Shown piece after piece: positions 1-7,554 of a stretch of DNA of 51,194 nucleotides. Origin of the DNA: an uncultured Lachnospiraceae bacterium (lineage in GTDB: Bacteria > Bacillota > Clostridia > Lachnospirales > Lachnospiraceae); NCBI GenBank assembly GCA_902792005.1, contig CADAXW010000012.1:28164-79357 (forward strand), written 5' to 3'. Position 1 is the first letter of the stretch, and each line of letters begins with the position of its first letter. The notes beneath the pieces were generated by a model. That model was not told where the DNA came from. It saw only the letters and a program-made list of their open reading frames with translations, and ran no database searches. The position numbers and the translations under genes are program-made.

Positions 1-546
1 AAGGGTATGATCAATGAAGAGGCCATCAGCATGATGAAGGAAGGCGTTGTAGTTCTGAACTTCGCACGTGACGTTCTGGTTGACGAGCCCGCACTTCTTG
101 CAGCCATCGATGCAGGTAAGGTTGCAAAGTATGTAACAGACTTCGCAAATTCTACTGTAGCAGGTAAGAAGAACGTTATTGTTACACCGCACCTGGGTGC
201 TTCCACAGAGGAGTCCGAGGACAACTGTGCAGTCATGGCAGTAAAGGAGATCAAGGACTTCATCGAGAACGGAAATGTAAAGAACTCCGTAAACTATCCC
301 GCCTGCGACGCAGGTGTATGCCAGGATGCAGGACGTCTTACCGTTTGCCATAAGAACATCCCCAACATGCTGACACAGTTCACAGGACTGTTCGCATCCA
401 AGGGCGTAAATGTATCCGAGATGGTAAGCAAGTCCCGCGGCGACTATGCATATACGATCCTGGATATCAGCGCTGCTGCAGATCAGTCTGTTGCTGATGC
501 CATCGCAGCCATCGACGGCGTTGTACGTGTACGTGTGATCAAATAA
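1..546 (+). CDS. serA: D-3-phosphoglycerate dehydrogenase, 3' part
   Basis: First committed enzyme of serine biosynthesis, oxidising 3-phosphoglycerate to 3-phosphohydroxypyruvate with NAD in the cytoplasm. The frame is open from the first base, so the 5' end lies outside the window and the ATG at 7 is internal. What remains is the end of the nucleotide-binding/catalytic part, with the active-site stretch LNFARDVLVDEPAL, the conserved Asp in YVTDF and the catalytic His in TPHLGASTEE. A C-terminal ACT regulatory domain follows (from about RLTVCHKNIPNML to the end), of the kind that binds serine in allosteric forms. The usual ARG of the family reads ARD here. Assignment is secure; whether serC lies upstream cannot be seen. 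Confidence 0.93.
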   Translation, partial: KGMINEEAISMMKEGVVVLNFARDVLVDEPALLAAIDAGKVAKYVTDFANSTVAGKKNVIVTPHLGASTEESEDNCAVMAVKEIKDFIENGNVKNSVNYPACDAGVCQDAGRLTVCHKNIPNMLTQFTGLFASKGVNVSEMVSKSRGDYAYTILDISAAADQSVADAIAAIDGVVRVRVIK

Positions 547-615
547 GTCGTATCAACAGCCTCTATCAATAATTTTGAATAAAACAATCATTTAATTCAG
601 TTTGCATGATACGAC
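547..615. repeat. Long-range inverted repeat overlapping the asd promoter
   Basis: GTCGTATCA at 547-555, directly after the serA stop, is matched perfectly by TGATACGAC at 607-615, which lies at the -35 edge and spacer of the predicted asd promoter. The arms are 9 bp and about 51 bases apart. There is no T tract, so it is not an intrinsic terminator. It could be a looping operator or a coincidence. Confidence 0.4.
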
Positions 616-630
616 GGAAGCGGTTATAAT
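602..630 (+). promoter_or_regulatory. Predicted sigma-A promoter of asd
   Basis: TTGCAT (602-607), 17-bp spacer, then a perfect TATAAT (625-630). Transcription would start near 637, leaving a leader of about 70 nt before the asd ATG. No lysine riboswitch fold is recognisable in that leader. Confidence 0.65.
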
Positions 631-705
631 GCACTTAGATCAAGGAAACCCGTTGTAGTCGAATGTATTAAAAATGCAGACCGGATTAACAGGAGAGTGA
701 GAAGA

Positions 706-1806
706 ATGGAAATGGACAAGAAATTAAAAGTCGGTATTTTAGGTGCAACCGGAATGGTTGGTCAGAGATTTATCTCTCTTCTTGAGAATCATCCCTGGTA
801 TGAAGTGGTAACTGTTGCAGCATCTCCGCGCAGCGCAGGTAAGACCTACGCAGAGGCAGTGGAGGGACGCTGGAAGATGGATACTCCCATCCCGGAGGCT
901 GTAAAGAACCTGGTTCTTTATAACGTGAACGAGGTTGAGAAGGTTGCTGCAACTGTAGACTTTGTCTTCAGTGCTGTGGATATGACCAAGGATGAGATCA
1001 AGGCTATCGAGGAAGCATATGCGAAGACCGAAACTCCGGTGGTTTCCAACAACAGCGCACACCGCTGGACTCCGGATGTACCCATGGTTGTTCCTGAACT
1101 GAATCCGGAGCACTATGAGGTCATCAAGTATCAGAGAGAGCGTCTGGGAACGAAGAGCGGCTTCATCGCTGTTAAGCCCAACTGCTCCATCCAGAGCTAT
1201 GCACCGGCACTGTTTGCACTGAAGGAGTTTGAGCCTCAGGAGGTGGTTGTATCTACCTATCAGGCAATCTCAGGTGCAGGCAAGACCTTCAAGGACTGGC
1301 CGGAGATGGTGGAGAATGTGATCCCCTATATCGGCGGCGAGGAAGAGAAGAGTGAGCAGGAGCCCCTCAGGATCTGGGGTAAGGTGGAAGACGGCGTGAT
1401 CAAGAAATGTGAGAACGGACCGAAGATCACCAGCCAGTGCATCCGTGTTCCGGTACTCAACGGACATACCGCTACCGTATTCGTGAACTTCAAGAAGAAG
1501 CCCACAAAGGAGGAGATCATCGAGCGCTGGAGAAGCTTCAAGGGCGAGCCTCAGGAGCTGGACCTTCCTTCTGCACCGAAGCAGTTCATTCAGTATCTTG
1601 AGGATGACAACCGTCCCCAGGTCAAGCTGGATGTAGACTTTGAGAAGGGCATGGGCGTTTCCATGGGACGTCTTCGTGAGGACACTCTGTTCGACTACAA
1701 GTTTGTCGGACTGTCTCATAACACCGTTCGCGGTGCTGCAGGCGGAGCAGTACTTTCCGCTGAGCTGCTTACTGCAAAGGGCTATATCAAGGCCAAGGAA
1801 GCGTAA
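706..1806 (+). CDS. asd: Aspartate-semialdehyde dehydrogenase (fungal/archaeal type)
   Basis: NADPH-dependent reduction of aspartyl-4-phosphate to aspartate semialdehyde, the branch point to lysine/diaminopimelate, threonine and methionine. The N-terminal Rossmann fold shows GILGATGMVGQRF; the catalytic Cys is about residue 160 in VKPNCSIQS; a substrate-binding HTATVFV-type His follows in the C-terminal domain. Length (366 aa) and motifs fit the archaeal/fungal-type subfamily rather than the E. coli type. I place the start at ATG 706: AGGAGA at 691-696 gives 9 nt spacing, whereas an upstream in-frame GTG at 697 overlaps that ribosome-binding site. It has its own promoter and a strong terminator, so it is probably monocistronic. 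Confidence 0.93.
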   Translation: MEMDKKLKVGILGATGMVGQRFISLLENHPWYEVVTVAASPRSAGKTYAEAVEGRWKMDTPIPEAVKNLVLYNVNEVEKVAATVDFVFSAVDMTKDEIKAIEEAYAKTETPVVSNNSAHRWTPDVPMVVPELNPEHYEVIKYQRERLGTKSGFIAVKPNCSIQSYAPALFALKEFEPQEVVVSTYQAISGAGKTFKDWPEMVENVIPYIGGEEEKSEQEPLRIWGKVEDGVIKKCENGPKITSQCIRVPVLNGHTATVFVNFKKKPTKEEIIERWRSFKGEPQELDLPSAPKQFIQYLEDDNRPQVKLDVDFEKGMGVSMGRLREDTLFDYKFVGLSHNTVRGAAGGAVLSAELLTAKGYIKAKEA

Positions 1807-1831
1807 GTCTGAACAATAAACATTAAGGAAC

Positions 1832-1883
1832 GAATATGCGGGGAATGGGCTCAGGACTACATTTTCCGCATATTCTTTGATTT
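1832..1883 (+). terminator. Rho-independent terminator of asd
   Basis: A 16-bp stem (1832-1847 with 1860-1875, two G-U pairs) has a 12-nt loop and is followed by TTTGATTT. It begins 25 nt after the asd stop. Confidence 0.8.
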
Positions 1884-1905
1884 AAGGGCGAAAAAGTTGA
1901 ATTTT

Positions 1906-1958
1906 TTGACATATTTGAAAAAAAATCAGTACCATTTTTAAAAGAAATGGAGTATAAT
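1906..1958 (+). promoter_or_regulatory. Possible promoter region of the P-loop kinase gene
   Basis: A perfect TTGACA at 1906-1911 is followed 18 nt later only by TACCAT (1930-1935), while a perfect TATAAT at 1953-1958 lacks a -35 at normal distance. Either box could belong to a functional promoter in this AT-rich stretch; they cannot belong to the same one. Confidence 0.4.
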
Positions 1959-2005
1959 CTATAACAGGTTTGTGAAAAAACAAGAGAAAGGTATATCGAT
2001 CTGCA

Positions 2006-2581
2006 ATGAAGAAGAAAAAACTGATCCTAGTTACTTCTCCACCGGCGTGTGGAAAGACATTTATTTCAAAGAAGCTTGCGAAGGCACTCACGAACTGTGT
2101 TTACCTGGATAAGGACACACTGATCGTGCTTTCAAAACAGATATTCAAGGTGGCAAATCAGGAGTACAACCGTTCTTCGGACTTTTTCCAGAAGGAGATC
2201 CGTGACTATGAGTATTATGCAGTCCTGGATCTGGCTTTTGATGCATTGGAGTACAATGACACTGTACTGATCAATGCACCCTTCACCGATGAGATCCGTG
2301 ATGACGATTATCTTGACCGTCTGCGCCACAAGCTGGCTGAGAAGAATGCAGAGCTCTGTGTCATTTGGGTTCATACGGATGTGGAAGTGGCTCATCAGAG
2401 AATGATCAGTCGGAATTCTGACCGGGATGTGTGGAAGCTTGAACACTGGGATGAATATATTGCAACCCAGAATTTTACGAAACCTGGAAATATCCCGGAA
2501 TTGTTTGTATTCAATAATTCTTCAGAGGAAGACTTTAAGCGCTCACTGGATGACGCTGTAAAGTATATTCGAGGAGAGTAA
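2006..2581 (+). CDS. Small P-loop kinase-like protein (AAA_33 type)
   Basis: A 191-aa cytoplasmic protein with a nucleoside/small-molecule kinase fold. The Walker A loop near the N-terminus reads TSPPACGKTF (about residues 9-18). A hydrophobic strand ending in an acidic pair (VLINAPFTDE) and an Arg-rich lid (HQRMISRNSDRD) follow. Those features fit the AAA_33/zeta-toxin-like kinase superfamily, but the substrate is not identifiable. No antitoxin-like partner is adjacent, which argues against a toxin. The start at 2006 has only a weak, distant AGAAAGG. It is flanked by terminators on both sides and so is probably transcribed alone. Confidence 0.75.
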   Translation: MKKKKLILVTSPPACGKTFISKKLAKALTNCVYLDKDTLIVLSKQIFKVANQEYNRSSDFFQKEIRDYEYYAVLDLAFDALEYNDTVLINAPFTDEIRDDDYLDRLRHKLAEKNAELCVIWVHTDVEVAHQRMISRNSDRDVWKLEHWDEYIATQNFTKPGNIPELFVFNNSSEEDFKRSLDDAVKYIRGE

Positions 2582-2586
2582 GCGAG

Positions 2587-2612
2587 AAGGCCGGGGTATT
2601 CCCGGCCTTTCC
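2587..2612 (+). terminator. Rho-independent terminator after the P-loop kinase
   Basis: Perfect 9-bp stem AAGGCCGGG (2587-2595) / CCCGGCCTT (2601-2609) with loop GTATT, starting 5 nt after the stop codon. The T tract is short (TTTCCC). Confidence 0.7.
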
Positions 2613-2638
2613 CGACTTTATAAATTGGAGGTGCCCCC

Positions 2639-3877
2639 ATGGCAGTCATTCGACCATTTGCAGCATATCGGCCGGCAGTAGAGCTGGTTCAGGATGTAGC
2701 TGCACTTCCCTATGATGTATATAACCGCAAGGAAGCAAAGGCAGTGGTAGAAGCGAATCCGAAGAGCTTTCTTCGGATCGACCGACCGGAGACAGTTCAT
2801 CCGGATGATTTTGATATGTACAGCGACGCGGCCTACGAAACAGCAAAGAAGATGCTGAATGAGGCTCTGCAGGACGGAACCTATGTAGAAGAGGACGCGC
2901 CGGCCTATTATATCTATGAGCTGATCATGGATGGACGGAGCCAGACCGGTCTGGTTGCCTGTGCATCGATCGATGATTACGTAAATGAAGTGATCAAGAA
3001 GCATGAGAATACCAGAGAGGAAAAGGAGCAGGACCGCATCCGTCATATCGACACCTGCGATGCGCAGACCGGTCCGATCTTTCTGGCTTATCGGGAGCAG
3101 GAGGAGATCTCCGTGATCATCCGCTGCATCCAGCAGGAGGAAGAGCCTGTTTATGATTTTACGGCAGAGGACGGAGTGACCCATCGGGTATGGATCATCG
3201 ATGATGCAGATGATATCAAAGCGCTGCAGAAGGAATTTGCTGCAATGGATCAGATCTATATCGCGGACGGCCATCACAGGGCTGCATCCGCTGTCAAGGT
3301 AGGACTGAAGCGTCGGAAGGAAAACCCGGAGTATGACGGAACAGAGGAGTTCAACTTCTTCCTGTCCGTTCTTTTCCCGGACAGTGAGCTGGCCATCCTG
3401 CCTTATAACCGTGTTGTTAAGGATTGGAACGGACGCTCAGAGGAAGAGTTCTTCCAGTTCCTGGCCGGCCTGGGCAAGGTGGAGAAGGCAGAAGCTCCCG
3501 TGCAGCCGGAGGAAAAGGGAACCGTGGGCGTTTATGTGAAGGGACAGTGGTACAGCTTCTCCTTTGATGAAAAGCTGCTAAATGATGATCCTGTAGAGGG
3601 ACTGGATGTATCCCTGTTACAGAAAAATGTACTGGAACCCTTCTTCGGGATCGAGGATCCCAGAACCAGCGACCGGATCGATTTTGTGGGTGGTATCCGT
3701 GGGCTGAAGGAACTGGAGCGCAGGGTATCCGAGGATGCGGTCATCGCATTTTCCATGTATCCTACATCCATTGGCGAGCTTTTCTCCGTTGCGGACGCAG
3801 GCTTACTCATGCCGCCGAAATCTACGTGGTTTGAGCCAAAGCTGCGAAGCGGCATATTTATTCATAAGCTGTCGTAG
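2639..3877 (+). CDS. DUF1015 (COG4198) family protein
   Basis: A 412-aa cytoplasmic protein of the DUF1015 family, recognised from the start MAVIRPFAAYRP, the ALPYDVYNRKEA segment, and the conserved block IYIADGHHRAASA (about residues 206-218). The biochemical role is not settled to my knowledge. Family members are often found beside serA/serC, and here serA lies 2 kb upstream, which suggests a link to serine metabolism (inference). The start is well supported by GGAGG at 2627-2631, 7 nt from the ATG. The DGHHR block has the look of a metal or phosphate site, but no cofactor can be named from sequence. Confidence 0.85.
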   Translation: MAVIRPFAAYRPAVELVQDVAALPYDVYNRKEAKAVVEANPKSFLRIDRPETVHPDDFDMYSDAAYETAKKMLNEALQDGTYVEEDAPAYYIYELIMDGRSQTGLVACASIDDYVNEVIKKHENTREEKEQDRIRHIDTCDAQTGPIFLAYREQEEISVIIRCIQQEEEPVYDFTAEDGVTHRVWIIDDADDIKALQKEFAAMDQIYIADGHHRAASAVKVGLKRRKENPEYDGTEEFNFFLSVLFPDSELAILPYNRVVKDWNGRSEEEFFQFLAGLGKVEKAEAPVQPEEKGTVGVYVKGQWYSFSFDEKLLNDDPVEGLDVSLLQKNVLEPFFGIEDPRTSDRIDFVGGIRGLKELERRVSEDAVIAFSMYPTSIGELFSVADAGLLMPPKSTWFEPKLRSGIFIHKLS

Positions 3878-3881
3878 GTTA

Positions 3882-3925
3882 GGTGGATTTGGGTAGGATT
3901 TGGGAAGGTTTTGGGAAGGATTGGT
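3882..3925 (+). repeat. G/T-rich 11-bp tandem array before glgB
   Basis: Four degenerate 11-bp units (GGTGGATTTGG, GTAGGATTTGG, GAAGGTTTTGG, GAAGGATTGGT) lie between the DUF1015 stop and the glgB start. The last unit carries the AAGGA that serves as the glgB ribosome-binding site. The run of GG/GGG groups could form a two-layer G-quadruplex in the mRNA. Confidence 0.7.
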
Positions 3926-3931
3926 AAAAGA

Positions 3932-6289
3932 ATGGCTGGAAGAAAAGCAGTATTTGCGATCAACTGGATGGAGGTAGATGCACTGGTTCAGGCGCGTCAT
4001 GAGAATCCTCATCACATCCTGGGTATGCATGAATGCATAGATGATGTATATGTAAATGTATATCTGCCGGATGCAAAGATCGTAAAGATCAGGAACCTGG
4101 AGACAAAAAAGAGCTACACTCTGGTATCCGAGAGAGTGAAGGGCTTCTTCTCCGTTGTGCTGAAAAATACAAAGAGCTTTCCCTATGAGGTTAAGGCAAA
4201 GTTCGAAGACGGACATGTAGAGAACTATGTGGATCCCTACATCTTCGAGCCGGTGATCGACCCCATCGACATCAGCCTCTTCAATGAAGGACAGCATTAT
4301 CAGATCTATGAGAAAATGGGCGCGCATCCCATGACCGTGGACGGGATCCAGGGAACCCTCTTTGCGGTATGGGCACCCAATGCGGAGCGCGTATCCGTTG
4401 TCGGAAATTTCAATAACTGGGACGGCCGCCGCTATCCCATGCGGAAGCTGGATTATTCCGGTATCTTTGAATTGTTTGTTCCGGGAGACTTCATGGATGA
4501 GATCTATAAGTATGAGATCCGTTCCAAAACCGGACAGGTATTCATGAAGAGTGATCCCTATGCATTTTCATCCGAGGTTCGTCCTGCAAATGCATCCCGT
4601 GTAACGGAGCTGCATTATACCTGGCAGGATAAGAAATGGATGGAGGAAAGAGATAAGAAGTCCGCTGACAAGAAGCCCATGAACATCTATGAGGTTCACA
4701 TGGGTTCCTGGAAGCGTCCGAAGGACGGAAGAGAATTCTTCGGTTATAAGGAAATCGCACTTCAGCTTTCCGAATACATGAAGGAAATGGGTTATAACTA
4801 TGTGGAGCTGATGCCCATCATGGAACATCCCTATGATCCTTCCTGGGGATATCAGGTGACCGGCTACTACGCACCTACATCCCGTTATGGTTCGCCTGCG
4901 GACTTCATGGGCTTTGTGGATTACATGCACCATCAGGGCATCGGTGTGATCATTGACTGGGTGCCGGCGCATTTCCCCAAGGATCCCCATGGACTGGGAC
5001 GGTTTGACGGTTCTCCGCTCTATGAGAGCGAGGATCCCATGCGGGCGGAGCATCCCCACTGGGGCACATACATTTTCGATTATGGCAGGAATGAGGTTCG
5101 CAATTTCCTGGTTTCAAATGCGCTGTACTGGGCAGATAAGTACCATGTTGACGGGATCCGTATGGATGCGGTTGCGTCCATGCTTTATCTGGACTACGGC
5201 CGGGGACCCGGTGAGTGGAAGCCCAACCGGTTTGGCGGAAATGAGAATCTGGAGGCCATCGCATTCATCAAAGAGGTGAACGAGAAAATGGCGGAGCTGT
5301 TCCCCGGTGTTATGATGATCGCTGAGGAGTCCACGGCATGGCCGATGATGACACATACCGTTGCTGAGGGTGGCATGGGCTTTGATTACAAGTGGAACAT
5401 GGGCTGGATGAACGATTTCCTTCGTTACATGAAGCTGGATCCGCTGTACAGGAAGTATCATCACAACGACCTCACATTCAGTATGGTTTATGCCTACAGT
5501 GAGAAATTCATTCTGGTGCTTTCCCATGACGAGGTGGTTCATGAGAAGGGATCGCTGATCGAGAAGATGCCCGGAGGCTATGAGGATAAGTTCTCCAATC
5601 TCCGGACGGCATTTGGTTTTATGATGACACACCCGGGAAAGAAGCTGCTTTTCATGGGTCAGGAATTTGCACAGTTCAAGGAGTTCAACGAGTCCGATGA
5701 GCTGGATTGGTCCCTCTTCGAGTTTGATGCTCATACCTATGTTCAGTCTTATATGAAGGCCCTGAACAAGCTGTATCAGGATGAGCCGGCTCTTTATCAG
5801 ATGGACAGTGATCCGGCAGGCTTTGCATGGATCCAGGAGGGAGATGCAAACCGTTCCCTGCTTTCCTTTGAACGGCATGGAGAACAGGAAAAGGATACAC
5901 TTCTGGTGATCTGCAACTTCACACCCATCGCTTATAAGAACTACAAGCTGGCAGTTCCCTCGGAGGGACGCTGGAAGGAGGTATTCTCCAGTGATGCGGC
6001 GAAGTTCGGCGGTGAAGGAATGAACAATAAGACGGCCAAGGATTCCAAGGCGGGCAAGGTGGATGGAAGAAAGAATTATATCTCCATCACGGTTCCCGGA
6101 CTTTCCATCTCCGTATTCAAGAAGATGGCAACGCGTACGGCCACAGCAAAGAAGACTGAGCCGAAGACAGAGGCAAAGAAAGCTGAGCCGAAGGCAGAAG
6201 CGAAGAAGGCAGAGCCGAAAACAGAGGCAAAGAAAGCTGAGCCGAAGGCAGAAGCGAAGAAGGCTGAGCCGAAGGCAAGTGATAAATAA
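3932..6289 (+). CDS. glgB: 1,4-alpha-glucan (glycogen) branching enzyme
   Basis: Cleaves alpha-1,4 chains and re-attaches them as alpha-1,6 branches during glycogen synthesis in the cytoplasm. There is an N-terminal region and an early-set CBM48 domain (AVWAPNAERVSVVGNFNNWD), then a GH13 barrel. Region I is DWVPAHFPKD. The nucleophile Asp is about residue 412 in GIRMDAV, the acid Glu lies in AEEST (464-468), and the third Asp is about residue 533 in LSHDEVVH. Length is 785 aa. An unusual C-terminal tail of five 9-residue units (AKKAEPKAE type) extends past the normal end. I use ATG 3932 (AAGGA 3916-3920); an in-frame TTG at 3911 lies upstream. No other glg gene is adjacent. Confidence 0.95.
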   Translation: MAGRKAVFAINWMEVDALVQARHENPHHILGMHECIDDVYVNVYLPDAKIVKIRNLETKKSYTLVSERVKGFFSVVLKNTKSFPYEVKAKFEDGHVENYVDPYIFEPVIDPIDISLFNEGQHYQIYEKMGAHPMTVDGIQGTLFAVWAPNAERVSVVGNFNNWDGRRYPMRKLDYSGIFELFVPGDFMDEIYKYEIRSKTGQVFMKSDPYAFSSEVRPANASRVTELHYTWQDKKWMEERDKKSADKKPMNIYEVHMGSWKRPKDGREFFGYKEIALQLSEYMKEMGYNYVELMPIMEHPYDPSWGYQVTGYYAPTSRYGSPADFMGFVDYMHHQGIGVIIDWVPAHFPKDPHGLGRFDGSPLYESEDPMRAEHPHWGTYIFDYGRNEVRNFLVSNALYWADKYHVDGIRMDAVASMLYLDYGRGPGEWKPNRFGGNENLEAIAFIKEVNEKMAELFPGVMMIAEESTAWPMMTHTVAEGGMGFDYKWNMGWMNDFLRYMKLDPLYRKYHHNDLTFSMVYAYSEKFILVLSHDEVVHEKGSLIEKMPGGYEDKFSNLRTAFGFMMTHPGKKLLFMGQEFAQFKEFNESDELDWSLFEFDAHTYVQSYMKALNKLYQDEPALYQMDSDPAGFAWIQEGDANRSLLSFERHGEQEKDTLLVICNFTPIAYKNYKLAVPSEGRWKEVFSSDAAKFGGEGMNNKTAKDSKAGKVDGRKNYISITVPGLSISVFKKMATRTATAKKTEPKTEAKKAEPKAEAKKAEPKTEAKKAEPKAEAKKAEPKASDK
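6146..6280 (+). repeat. 27-bp tandem repeat encoding the GlgB tail
   Basis: Five in-frame 27-bp units starting at 6146, 6173, 6200, 6227 and 6254. They encode AKKTEPKTE, AKKAEPKAE, AKKAEPKTE, AKKAEPKAE and AKKAEPKAS. Units alternate, giving a 54-bp higher-order period, so the array likely grew by duplication of a pair. Confidence 0.9.
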
Positions 6290-6307
6290 ATGGAGGCGCA
6301 TATTAAA

Positions 6308-7486
6308 ATGGCAAAGGTAGACATCATTTCCGGATTTCTTGGTGCCGGAAAGACGACATTGATCAAAAAGCTGATCCAGGATGCTTTCAAGGGAGAGCAG
6401 GTGGTTCTGATCGAGAACGAGTTTGGTGAGATCGGAATTGACGGCGGGTTCCTGAAGGAAGCGGGAATACAGGTGAATGAGCTGAATTCCGGCTGCATCT
6501 GCTGCTCACTGGTGGGAGACTTCGGTGAGGCACTGAAGCAGGTGGTAGACCAGTATCACCCGGACCGTATTGTGATCGAGCCCTCAGGCGTCGGCAAGCT
6601 TTCCGATGTGATCAAGGCGATCCAGAAGGCGGCTGAGCATGTGGATCTTCAGCTGAACAGCGCGACCACTGTCGTAGATGTAACAAAGGCAAAGGTATAT
6701 ATGAAGAACTTCGGTGAGTTCTTCCTGAATCAGATCGAGGCCTGCGGAACCGTGGTTCTCAGCCGTACGCAGAATGTGGCTGAGGAGAAGCTGATGGACG
6801 CAGTTGCGCGGATCCGTGAGCACAATGCAGAGGCACGTGTGATCACAACCGCATGGGATGATATCTCCGGCGTTAAGATCCTGGAGGCCATGGAGCATTC
6901 CACAAATGTGGAAGACATCATGAAGAACTTCAAATATGATCCGGCTGTGGATGATGAGGATGAGCATGAGCATCATCATCACCATCACGACCATGATGAG
7001 GACGAGGATGAGCATGAGCATCATCACCATCATCACCACGACCATGATGATCATGATGAAGACGAGGATGAGCATGAGCATCACCATCACGATCACGATG
7101 AGGACGAGCATGATCATGAGCATGAACACCATCATGAGCACCATTATGATGAGAACGGTGTCTGCAGCTGCGGACATCATCACCATCATCACGGACATGA
7201 TGCTGACGAAGTGTTCACCAGCTGGGGCAAGGAGACCGCAGTCCGGTTCGACCGTGATGCGTTGCAGAAGATCCTGGAGCAGCTTGCAGTGGAGGAGGAT
7301 AACCCCTACGGAATCATCCTTCGTGCGAAGGGAATTGTTCCGGACAAGGATCAGAAGTGGATGGAATTCGACCTGGTACCGGGCGAGTTCGAGATCCGCG
7401 ACGGTGCAGCAGACTATACCGGTAAGCTTTGTGTCATCGGCAGTCAGCTGAAGGAGGATAAGCTGGCGGAGCTTTTCGGTATCTGA
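6308..7486 (+). CDS. CobW/P47K (COG0523) GTPase with His-rich metal-binding insert
   Basis: A G3E-family GTPase of the metallochaperone type, members of which insert or deliver zinc or another metal. Walker A is GFLGAGKTT near the N-terminus, and the family-defining metal motif GCICC is at about residues 62-66. A CobW C-terminal domain follows after residue 300. Between the two lies a run of about 85 residues made almost only of His, Asp and Glu, ending in an HYDENGVCSCGHHHHHH segment with two further Cys. Such inserts bind several divalent ions in characterised relatives; zinc storage or delivery is an inference here. ATG 6308 has GGAGG at 6292-6296. An in-frame ATG at 6290, overlapping the GGAGG, is rejected. 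It sits directly behind glgB. Confidence 0.9.
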   Translation: MAKVDIISGFLGAGKTTLIKKLIQDAFKGEQVVLIENEFGEIGIDGGFLKEAGIQVNELNSGCICCSLVGDFGEALKQVVDQYHPDRIVIEPSGVGKLSDVIKAIQKAAEHVDLQLNSATTVVDVTKAKVYMKNFGEFFLNQIEACGTVVLSRTQNVAEEKLMDAVARIREHNAEARVITTAWDDISGVKILEAMEHSTNVEDIMKNFKYDPAVDDEDEHEHHHHHHDHDEDEDEHEHHHHHHHDHDDHDEDEDEHEHHHHDHDEDEHDHEHEHHHEHHYDENGVCSCGHHHHHHGHDADEVFTSWGKETAVRFDRDALQKILEQLAVEEDNPYGIILRAKGIVPDKDQKWMEFDLVPGEFEIRDGAADYTGKLCVIGSQLKEDKLAELFGI

Positions 7487-7554
7487 TCAGACACCGGGCC
7501 AAAGCAAAAAAGTCAGTCAGAGCAATATAGCAGAATATAGAACAGAGGCAGAGC

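Noticed and set aside
637-705. Lysine riboswitch before asd
   Set aside because: The leader is about 70 nt, far shorter than the L box, and no matching stems were found.
2006-2581. Zeta-toxin type toxin-antitoxin system
   Set aside because: Only the P-loop kinase fold is similar; no antitoxin gene is adjacent, and terminators isolate it.
5114-6301. A 395-codon minus-strand frame opposite glgB
   Set aside because: Antisense shadow; the glgB frame has all catalytic motifs.
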